Shown here: piece by piece, positions 1 to 5,664 of the stretch
How positions within the stretch are numbered: the first letter of the stretch is position 1
Layout: every line of letters begins with the position of its first letter
Assembly: GCA_900551525.1 (NCBI GenBank)
Contig: URWD01000036.1
Coordinates: 1 to 9,881 of the forward strand
Length of the DNA: 9,881 nt
Origin: an uncultured Mycoplasmatota bacterium
GTDB lineage: Bacteria > Bacillota_I > Bacilli_A > RF39 > UBA660
Direction of reading: 5' to 3'
Translations under genes and position numbers: made by a program
Notes under the pieces: generated by a model
Database searches by the model: none
Told to the model about the DNA's origin: nothing
The model's input: the letters and a program-made list of their open reading frames with translations, nothing else

Positions 1-248
1 CTGTTAGAGGCACTTAAAATTTCGGATGGAGTCCGGCAACGCTGGCACATGGAAGTGCCAGTGAGGTGCATATGAACATGGATGTGAATTTGCACCGGTT
101 GCCAGAAGAAAATAAAAATGAAATCGAAATTTATAGTGCCTCTTGCAGTTCTTATGGAGCATCCGGGTTCGGAGAATAAGCCAGATATTTCAACATCACT
201 GTCGGAAGAACCACTGTCTATCTCTTTCCCACTCGCCTTTCGAATCAT
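1..248 (-). CDS. Doubtful open frame, cut by window edge
   Basis: A minus-strand frame beginning with ATG at 248 stays open for 82 codons to the left edge. It begins 11 bases after the stop of the peptidase gene and has no clear ribosome binding site. The product would start MIRKASGKEIDSGSSDSD, followed by an unusual alternation of histidine with Ile/Val/Met (IHIHVHMH). It shows no domain I recognise. Its second half lies exactly over the nested palindromic element, and the His alternation comes from the palindromic acat/atgt bases there. The simplest reading is that this is non-coding structured DNA with a chance open frame, helped by the higher G+C of this stretch. It is listed only because it is long and runs off the window. 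Confidence 0.15.
   Translation of the reverse strand, partial: MIRKASGKEIDSGSSDSDVEISGLFSEPGCSIRTARGTINFDFIFIFFWQPVQIHIHVHMHLTGTSMCQRCRTPSEILSASN
6..143. other. Nested inverted-repeat element (three-way-junction fold)
   Basis: An outer stem pairs 6-24 with 125-143: 17 of 19 positions pair, the exceptions being a T-T and an A-A at 15/134 and 16/133. Inside it, 35-40 (ggcaac) pairs with 98-103 (gttgcc). This encloses two hairpins: a perfect 7-bp stem 42-48/55-61 (ctggcac/gtgccag) with a 6-base loop, and a 6-bp stem 65-70/91-96 (ggtgca/tgcacc). The result is a three-way junction on a long stalk. Two extra closing pairs (25/124 and 41/62) are G-T wobbles when read as plus-strand RNA and A-C mismatches as minus-strand RNA, weakly favouring the plus strand. 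I match it to no known riboswitch, ribozyme or retron. It could be a structured RNA, a small non-autonomous mobile element or the end of a larger one. The pairing is seen directly; the function is unknown. Confidence 0.6.
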
Positions 249-259
249 TTTATCAAGAA

Positions 260-1060
260 TTATAGCAGATTTTCGTAAAGAATGCCACTTCTACTGATCA
301 CCCATAAATCCCGGATCTGGCTCATAAGGTCGTCTATCTTCCATGCCTTATTACTGTTCTTTTTACTATTGGAATCATTCACTGTTATTTTTCCATCGGA
401 ATCTACTCCTGTTAAAACAACAAAATGTCCGGATGTGGTAAAATCTCCCGGTCCCATGATACAGATAATCGGATGCCCCTGGGATAATTCCTGCCGAATA
501 CTGTCTTCATTTAAGCTCAGTTCCTGCGCGGATAAGCCAAGCTTTGTGGCAAGTTCCGTCATCATACTCCAGGAAGATCCGCTTCCATTGACATAGAAGC
601 CATCCTCCTGTGCCATCTGAGCAACGGCATAAGGATTCATGGAAGTATCTCCGGTCAGTCCCACATAGACCATGGACAATGCCGTCGGACCGCATCCTGT
701 AATTGCAAGGAAATTATCTCCATAGGTTCTATAGCCCCAACGCTCGTCCCACTGAAGGAAAAGCGGTATTTTACCATCTGTTACATCCGATGAAATATCA
801 ATCGGCTGCTCGTTGTTTCCATTTTTCTTATAATCAATTTTAAATTCTTTATTTGTTAAATCTACACTTTCATCACCAGATAGATCTGTAATAATTACGG
901 TTGCACTCGTATTTGTAAGACTTCCATCTTTAATTTCCATAGTAATATTTTCTGCTAAATTTAAATTCTTAATTTCTCTTGGTTTAAAACATATAATTAA
1001 AGCAAGTATTACTATTAATAACACCAAAACACCAACCACAATAACAACTCTTTTTTTCAT
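260..1060 (-). CDS. Membrane-anchored C39-type papain-like peptidase
   Basis: Probably an extracellular cysteine peptidase tethered to the membrane. Counted from the ATG at 1060, residues 1-25 form Met-Lys-Lys-Arg plus one hydrophobic helix (signal anchor). About 35-65 is a short Ig-like segment (ENITMEIKDGSLTNTSATV) often seen in clostridial cell-envelope proteins. About 97-260 is a C39_2-like domain: Cys123 in GCGPTAL, His212 in SGHFVVLTG and Asp229 in TVNDSN form a plausible catalytic triad. The longer frame starts at 1078, but AAGGA at 1069-1073 lies 8 bases before the ATG at 1060, so I chose 1060. No ABC transporter domain follows, so this is not a bacteriocin exporter of the LanT type. 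G+C jumps from 26% (841-1080) to 49% (481-720) inside the gene, near residue 80, suggesting the peptidase half was acquired. Substrate unknown. Confidence 0.8.
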   Translation of the reverse strand: MKKRVVIVVGVLVLLIVILALIICFKPREIKNLNLAENITMEIKDGSLTNTSATVIITDLSGDESVDLTNKEFKIDYKKNGNNEQPIDISSDVTDGKIPLFLQWDERWGYRTYGDNFLAITGCGPTALSMVYVGLTGDTSMNPYAVAQMAQEDGFYVNGSGSSWSMMTELATKLGLSAQELSLNEDSIRQELSQGHPIICIMGPGDFTTSGHFVVLTGVDSDGKITVNDSNSKKNSNKAWKIDDLMSQIRDLWVISRSGILYENLL

Positions 1061-1068
1061 AAGCACCA

Positions 1069-1073
1069 TCCTT
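1069..1073 (-). promoter_or_regulatory. Ribosome binding site for the C39 peptidase
   Basis: AAGGA on the minus strand, 8 bases ahead of the ATG at 1060. It lies inside the longer open frame that begins at 1078, which argues that translation begins at the downstream Met-Lys-Lys-Arg. Confidence 0.6.
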
Positions 1074-1079
1074 AACATT

Positions 1080-1108
1080 AATATACTATATATTAAATTT
1101 TTTTACAA
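1080..1108 (-). promoter_or_regulatory. Candidate sigma-A promoter for the C39 peptidase gene
   Basis: On the minus strand TTGTAA (1103-1108) and TATATT (1080-1085) are separated by 17 bases, matching the vegetative consensus at 4 and 5 of 6 positions. The promoter overlaps the end and stop codon of the rnfD-like gene. It would give the peptidase its own transcript in addition to any read-through from the uvrC operon. The surrounding DNA is very AT-rich, so chance matches are common. Confidence 0.35.
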
Positions 1109-1898
1109 GTAAAATTTCGTAAATTATCGAAATTACCGCAGTACTTAAAACCATACCATAATAAGGATTTAAAACCTTCATAAAAATAGATCCAAGTATT
1201 CCAATTAATAAACCATAAATAATCATATATTTTTTTAAAACTGGGCTTTTATCAGGAATTGTTGCAATAAACAAAATAGTCAAAATAGCATTACCATTTA
1301 TTAAAAATGCATAATCTTTAAATAAAATGCTTAATATAGAAAAACTAAGAATACCAAATATGCTAATTAAGTATTTATAGTTATTTGTAAATGACAAAAC
1401 AATTGCTATAATTATTCCTAAAACAATTGATGTTGATCCAATGCCTCCGATATTCCTTCCCCATAAATAGTCCCAAGTGCTAAAGGCATAAAGATTTGTA
1501 TCATCCATGGGACCTGCAAATTTACCAAGAAACGATAAAACTAGTATTACTAAAGCTACATTATAATATTTTCTAAAAAGTAGAAAGATAAATACAATAC
1601 CAAAATAAACAAATAAATTAATACTTAAAGGCATAAACAAAGGAATTAAAAATAAACTCAAGAAAGTTAAATCCAATTTAAACTCTTTTTTTAATATTTT
1701 ATTAGTTAAAAAGTACGCACAAATAGATAAAATAAGCAAATAAACTATTTTAAACATTTCTAAAAAACTAACATAATCTTTAGAATAAAGAAGTATTCCA
1801 TTTTTATAAAATCCATATAAATAAAGTGATAATAAACAAATAATATATTTTATAATATTCTTTTTCAAATCATTTTTATCATGTAAATAAACATTCAT
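1086..1898 (-). CDS. rnfD: Divergent RnfD/NqrB-family membrane protein
   Basis: A 270-residue integral membrane protein with about nine or ten hydrophobic segments. Two signatures place it in the NqrB/RnfD/RnfE family: WGRNIGGIGSTSIVLG at 146-161, matching the RnfD block usually read as GSxGETSxLA, and IATIPDKSPVLKKYMIIYG at 211-229, matching the conserved ATDPVTSP...G..IYG region just before the last helices. RnfD normally carries a covalently bound FMN on the Thr of an SGAT motif shortly before the first block; here that stretch reads MDDTNLYAFSTWDYL (131-145) and has no SGAT. It is shorter than usual RnfD (about 300-350 residues). The ATG is 1 base after the rnfC stop, with AAAGG 10 bases upstream, so the two are surely coupled. 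It probably passes electrons across or along the membrane together with the RnfC-like protein. The redox partner cannot be told from the sequence. Confidence 0.75.
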   Translation of the reverse strand: MNVYLHDKNDLKKNIIKYIICLLSLYLYGFYKNGILLYSKDYVSFLEMFKIVYLLILSICAYFLTNKILKKEFKLDLTFLSLFLIPLFMPLSINLFVYFGIVFIFLLFRKYYNVALVILVLSFLGKFAGPMDDTNLYAFSTWDYLWGRNIGGIGSTSIVLGIIIAIVLSFTNNYKYLISIFGILSFSILSILFKDYAFLINGNAILTILFIATIPDKSPVLKKYMIIYGLLIGILGSIFMKVLNPYYGMVLSTAVISIIYEILLVKKFNI

Positions 1899-1899
1899 A

Positions 1900-2982
1900 C
1901 TACTTTAACCTTTCTCTTAAATTTATATAGCAAGGGCATATATATGTACATAAGCCACAATCTATGCATTTTTCTTTATTTTGCATACTTACTGGATTTA
2001 CACCACAAGGACATATACTTATGCATTTGCCACATCTAATACACTTGCTTTCCTTAATATTTCTTTTTTTCATAATATTTATAGACTTTACTTCTTCCGT
2101 AATAATAAAATTATTTATATTATCTATTTTAAAACCAGTCATGAGTCCATTTATAATATAATCACAAGTTTCATTAATATCAATATACTTATCAGTTACA
2201 TCTTTTAAAGAAGTATTAACTTTTACTCTCAAAACTTTATTTTCCTTTATAGCATCACCAGATATAGTAATTAACTTCGTAGTACTTACCTTGCCTTTAA
2301 ATAAGTTATATATTTTAACAAGTTCTGTAACACTTAAAAATAACGTATTTCCTTTTAATTTTAAATATTTACCTAATACTTCATTGTTTTCTAGTAAATA
2401 TTCATCATTTACTAAACTTAATTTAATCTCTGGATAACTACCCAAAGTACTTAAGCATTCATCAATTACAAAAGCATCTGTATTTTTTAAAACAAGTAAA
2501 TTGTTACTACATGTATATAAATTAAATAATTTATCATAAAACCACAACATATCATTAATATTTTCTTTAAGTAAAAACACTTCATTATAAACATAAGGAT
2601 TATCATTAATAGCAAATAAAACAATATTATCAAAAGTTTTACTACTTTTAAATTTATCAAATAATACTTTATCTTTTTCCAAGATTTTCAGCATATTTGG
2701 TATAGTAATCTTCATTTTCATATTATTATCTTTGAAATACTCTCTATAATCATTTTGAATTACTAAAGTATTTTTAAGTTTTCCCATTATATTACACTTT
2801 TTTATACCTAATACTTTACCAGATACTGATGAAGATGTTTTATCCGCTATAATTTGATTTTTATAAACATATTCTCCATCTTTAACATAAATGTTTTTGG
2901 CAGGCACATATATATAATCAGGATTTAAAAAGTAAGTAATATTTTTATTAGGTACAATACTTTTATTCTTTGTTAGTATCAC
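1900..2982 (-). CDS. rnfC: Divergent RnfC-like 4Fe-4S protein
   Basis: A 360-residue soluble or peripheral protein related to RnfC, the electron-input subunit of Rnf complexes. Residues 18-62 match the RnfC N-terminal barrel-like domain (PDYIYVPAKNIYVKDGEYVY, then SSVSGKVLGI). About 215-300 matches the SLBB-type middle region (TKLITISGDAIKENKVLRVK). The C-terminus carries two 4Fe-4S motifs: Cys314, 317, 320, 324 and Cys339, 342, 345, 349, plus extra Cys326 and Cys351. The glycine-rich GLGGAGFPT loop that binds flavin and NADH in ordinary RnfC is absent; residues 92-130 are Lys/Asn/Phe-rich instead. Ferredoxin or another Fe-S donor is therefore a better guess than NADH. Translation starts at GTG (2980-2982), inside the end of uvrC with a 20-base overlap and an AGGGA site 6 bases upstream. 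Functional assignment beyond the family is inference. Confidence 0.8.
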   Translation of the reverse strand: MILTKNKSIVPNKNITYFLNPDYIYVPAKNIYVKDGEYVYKNQIIADKTSSSVSGKVLGIKKCNIMGKLKNTLVIQNDYREYFKDNNMKMKITIPNMLKILEKDKVLFDKFKSSKTFDNIVLFAINDNPYVYNEVFLLKENINDMLWFYDKLFNLYTCSNNLLVLKNTDAFVIDECLSTLGSYPEIKLSLVNDEYLLENNEVLGKYLKLKGNTLFLSVTELVKIYNLFKGKVSTTKLITISGDAIKENKVLRVKVNTSLKDVTDKYIDINETCDYIINGLMTGFKIDNINNFIITEEVKSINIMKKRNIKESKCIRCGKCISICPCGVNPVSMQNKEKCIDCGLCTYICPCYINLRERLK

Positions 2983-4747
2983 TTTTATCCCTACTTTCTA
3001 AATATTTTTTCAAATTAATTGCCACAGTTTCAGGTATTATCAAAGATAACTCTTCAACTGATGCTTCCCCCATTTTCTTAACACTACCATATTTTTTAAT
3101 AAGCTCTTTCTTTCTAACACTTCCAATACCATCAATATTATCAAGCAGGCTTCCAATAGAACCTTTATCACGTAAGGTCTTATGATACGTAATTGTATAT
3201 CTATGCACTTCATCTTGTATTCTAGTTAAATAATGAAAAACATCACTCATTCTAGGTATTTCAATTGTATTTAATGTATCACCATCAACAAGTTCATTAG
3301 TTCTATGATGATCATCTTTTCTAAGACCACAAACTTTAATATTTAAATGCAGTTCATCTAAAACACTTTTGCAAGCATTTATTTGACTTACACCACCATC
3401 CACAAGTATTAAATCTGGCATTTCACTTTGTTCAACCATACATCTATAATATCTTCTGTAAACAACTTCTCTCATTGTATTATAATCATCATTTTTATCT
3501 ACACTTACTTTATATTTACGATATTCTTTCTTAGCGGGCTTCCCATTTTTAAAAACAACCATTCCAGATACAGCATAAGTACCAAATAAATTTGAGTTAT
3601 CAAATGAATCTATTCTATTTAGAACTTCCATATTAAGTAGTTTTCTTAACTCATCATTAGCAAGTACACTTCTCTTTTCATCATTTTTAATAATAGTTAT
3701 TTCTTGTTCTAAAGCGATCTTAGCATTTTCTTTAGCCATATTAAGTAAATTTTTCTTCTTTCCCTTTTCAGGAGCCACAACTTTAGTACCTAAAATATTA
3801 CCGATTATTTCTGCACTCAAGTCTTTTTCCACTAAAAGTTCTTTAGGTACTTCATGTCTTTCATAAAATTTCAAAATATATGAATTAACTTCATCTAAAA
3901 TATCACTTATTAAGTAGAATTTATCATTATTTCCACCCACTATTTTACCATTTCTAACAAATAGTATTTGGACAGATACAATACCTTCATCAAGATAATA
4001 AGATATTACATCTCTATTTATATAATCATGAAGTTCAACCTTTTGTTTATCAAGAACTACTTTAATATAATCAAGTTCTTTTTTTAGTTCTAAAGCAGCT
4101 TCAAAATTAAGCATATTACTAAATGTATTAATCTTTTCCATAATTTTATCAATTAATATTTTATCATTACCTCTTAAAAATTCTAAAATATCTTTTTCCA
4201 TTTTATCTAAAGCTTCTTTATCTATCTTTTTAGAGCAATAACCTAAACACTCACCGATATGAAAATATAAACAAACATCTTTAGGCATTCCTTCACATTT
4301 TTTTAAAGGATATAATCTATTTATTAAATTAACAATTTTTCTAGCAGCATAAGCATTCGGATAAGGTCCAAATAAAAGTTTTTTATCTTTTCTTTTAACG
4401 CTTAAATACCTTGATACTTTAAGTTTTGGATAAGGCTTACTTATGTATTCAATGTAAGGATAAGACTTATCATCTTTAAGCAAAATATTATACTTTGGAT
4501 CATATTCTTTAATTAAATTAAGTTCAAGAATGAATGCTTCTTGCTCTGTTGATGTTGTAATATAAGTAAAATCAACTACTTCACTAACCATTTTAGCAGT
4601 CTTTCCTGTAACGTTACCTTTAAAGTAACTATTTACTCTTTTATACAAATCTTTAGCTTTTCCAACATAAATAACTGTATTATTTATATTACGCATTTGA
4701 TATGATCCAGGTAAATGAGGAATAGTTTTTAACTTTTCTTTTAACAT
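2963..4747 (-). CDS. uvrC: UvrABC system protein C (excinuclease subunit)
   Basis: UvrC makes the two incisions flanking a DNA lesion in nucleotide excision repair, acting with UvrB. All parts are present in 594 residues, the usual length. The GIY-YIG nuclease domain covers 12-90 (GSY at 14-16, IYVGKAKDL at 26-34, Arg37, Glu75). A four-cysteine cluster at Cys151, 159, 167, 171 corresponds to the Fe-S site described for UvrC. A UVR helix pair that contacts UvrB is at about 200-235. The RNase H-like endonuclease domain is at about 375-525 (Asp382 in DSFDNSN, Asp450 in LVDGG, His515 in DEVHRYT). Tandem HhH motifs occupy about 535-585. GGAGG lies 6 bases before the ATG. This is the first gene of a three-gene operon with rnfC and rnfD; its last 20 bases overlap rnfC. 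Confidence 0.97.
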   Translation of the reverse strand: MLKEKLKTIPHLPGSYQMRNINNTVIYVGKAKDLYKRVNSYFKGNVTGKTAKMVSEVVDFTYITTSTEQEAFILELNLIKEYDPKYNILLKDDKSYPYIEYISKPYPKLKVSRYLSVKRKDKKLLFGPYPNAYAARKIVNLINRLYPLKKCEGMPKDVCLYFHIGECLGYCSKKIDKEALDKMEKDILEFLRGNDKILIDKIMEKINTFSNMLNFEAALELKKELDYIKVVLDKQKVELHDYINRDVISYYLDEGIVSVQILFVRNGKIVGGNNDKFYLISDILDEVNSYILKFYERHEVPKELLVEKDLSAEIIGNILGTKVVAPEKGKKKNLLNMAKENAKIALEQEITIIKNDEKRSVLANDELRKLLNMEVLNRIDSFDNSNLFGTYAVSGMVVFKNGKPAKKEYRKYKVSVDKNDDYNTMREVVYRRYYRCMVEQSEMPDLILVDGGVSQINACKSVLDELHLNIKVCGLRKDDHHRTNELVDGDTLNTIEIPRMSDVFHYLTRIQDEVHRYTITYHKTLRDKGSIGSLLDNIDGIGSVRKKELIKKYGSVKKMGEASVEELSLIIPETVAINLKKYLESRDKSDTNKE

Positions 4748-4761
4748 AAGTAACCTCCATA

Positions 4762-4824
4762 AATATATTATACTACAAATTTTGACAATTTTACGATATA
4801 ATTAATACATGAGAGGAAAAATTT
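4762..4824. promoter_or_regulatory. Divergent promoter region between uvrC and yigZ-like gene
   Basis: The 77 bases between the two divergent starts carry promoter-like elements for both directions. On the minus strand TATAAT lies at 4767-4772, with only a weak -35 about 18 bases upstream (TCGTAA). On the plus strand a perfect TTGACA is at 4782-4787 and TATAAT at 4797-4802, but their 9-base spacing is too short to be one promoter, so which hexamer is used is unclear. The back-to-back boxes could couple the two genes' transcription. Ribosome sites follow: GGAGG at 4754-4758 (minus) and GAGAGG at about 4811-4816 (plus). Confidence 0.45.
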
Positions 4825-5172
4825 ATGAAATTAATTAAAACAAATAAAGAAGAAATAAAAAAATCAAAATTTATAGCTTATTATTATGAACTTGATACTA
4901 CTGAAGATATAAAAATCATAATAGATGAACTTAAAAAAGAACATAAAAAAGCCAAACATATCGTTTATGCCTATAAATTTGGAAATACTGCAGGCAAAAC
5001 AGATGATAAAGAACCTTCTGGTACAGCAGGGCTTCCTTTATATAATCTGTTAGAGGTAAATAACTTAAATAATAAAATGATCGTAGTTGTAAGATATTTT
5101 GGTGGCATCAAACTAGGTGCAGGACCCTTAATGAGAGCATATAAAAATGCTGGAGCTAGTGTAATTAACTAA
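4825..5172 (+). CDS. yigZ: YigZ/IMPACT-family protein, single-domain form
   Basis: A 115-residue protein that is nearly all UPF0029 (IMPACT N-terminal) domain. Conserved blocks: HIVYAYKFG at 45-53, DDKEPSGTAGLPL at 60-72 (the usual sequence is DDGEPSGTAG, so Lys replaces Gly) and VVVRYFGGIKLGAGPLMRAY at 87-106. Bacterial YigZ proteins usually have about 200 residues with a second C-terminal domain (DUF1949); here the frame stops directly after the first domain, and the stop sits inside a terminator hairpin. The bases beyond belong to the convergent gene, so there is no decayed second domain downstream. Family members bind nucleic acid or ribosome-related factors, but the bacterial role is poorly defined. 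It starts at ATG after GAGAGG with an 8-base spacer. It is the only plus-strand gene in the left two thirds of the window. Confidence 0.85.
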   Translation: MKLIKTNKEEIKKSKFIAYYYELDTTEDIKIIIDELKKEHKKAKHIVYAYKFGNTAGKTDDKEPSGTAGLPLYNLLEVNNLNNKMIVVVRYFGGIKLGAGPLMRAYKNAGASVIN

Positions 5173-5183
5173 CTCCAGTTTTT
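5150..5183. terminator. Bidirectional intrinsic terminator
   Basis: Stem 5150-5160 pairs with 5168-5178 (ctggagctagt / actaactccag) around a 7-base loop, and five T follow at 5179-5183 on the plus strand. Read on the minus strand, the stem is followed by CATTTTT. The one imperfect position, 5156/5172, is C-A in plus RNA but a G-U pair in minus RNA. It ends the yigZ-like gene (its stop codon lies in the hairpin) and also serves the convergent gene whose stop is at 5182-5184. Confidence 0.75.
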
Positions 5184-5658
5184 AAAATCCGTCTTCATTA
5201 CATAACTTATCTATTTCCTGCCACTTCATACCTTTCATAAAATCAGCACAATATTCAGGTGGCATATTTTTAACAAGTAAATTATACATTCCAAGTCTTT
5301 TAACTCTTTTACCAAGTCTAGTATTAGCTTTATTTTCTTCAGCAAGCATTCCCATATAAAGAATACTAAATATTCTAAATACTTCATCTTTATACTCATC
5401 ATAATGATTAGTAATAAGTCTTATTTCATAAGCTATATTCTTATCAAACTTTGAAGTAGTTTTATTATATAATTTAACAAAATCATCATATAACATACTA
5501 GAACCAAATACATTTGTTAAGTTTTTTAACTCACTAAAATATTCAACATCAAATGGTGCCTTTACTCTTCCATCATCTAATACTTCATAAACACACCAAC
5601 TATCAAACTTACCTTCATCAAAGAATAAATATCTTTTATCATCTAAATATATTTTCAT
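5182..5658 (-). CDS. Uncharacterised 158-residue protein, partner of the adenine methylase
   Basis: I do not recognise a function. The protein is soluble, with no signal peptide or membrane helix. Its N-terminus is beta-rich (MKIYLDDKRYLFFDEGKFDS, then WCVYEV), the middle is helical and acidic, and the C-terminus is Lys/Arg-rich with LGKRVKRLGMYNLL at 117-130 and a closing WQEIDKLCNEDGF. Proteins with this same ending (KRxKRLG ... KGxxWxEIDxL ... GF) are, as I recall, widespread uncharacterised small proteins of gut bacteria and phages. The frame can be read from GTG at 5664, but AGGTG overlapping the methylase stop sits ahead of the ATG at 5658, so I chose that. It is the second gene of a two-gene operon, 6 bases after dam, and is therefore likely to act with it, as a regulator, a partner or a restriction-like protein. 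No PD-(D/E)xK motif is convincing. Confidence 0.75.
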   Translation of the reverse strand: MKIYLDDKRYLFFDEGKFDSWCVYEVLDDGRVKAPFDVEYFSELKNLTNVFGSSMLYDDFVKLYNKTTSKFDKNIAYEIRLITNHYDEYKDEVFRIFSILYMGMLAEENKANTRLGKRVKRLGMYNLLVKNMPPEYCADFMKGMKWQEIDKLCNEDGF

Positions 5659-5664
5659 AAACAC

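Noticed and set aside
6..143. Retron msr-msd or a known riboswitch/ribozyme
   Set aside because: The long outer inverted repeat is retron-like, but there is no reverse transcriptase in view, no clear branching-G context, and no core of hammerhead, twister, cobalamin or c-di-GMP classes that I could find.
197..218. Direct repeat cactgtc at 197-203 and 212-218
   Set aside because: Seven bases repeated once within 22 bases is expected by chance and is not an array or attachment site on this evidence.
282..596. Plus-strand 104-codon frame opposite the C39 peptidase gene
   Set aside because: Shadow of a gene with clear catalytic motifs; no ribosome site and no recognisable domain.
507..695. Minus-strand 62-codon frame overlapping the peptidase gene
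   Set aside because: Out-of-frame shadow of the conserved C39 domain.
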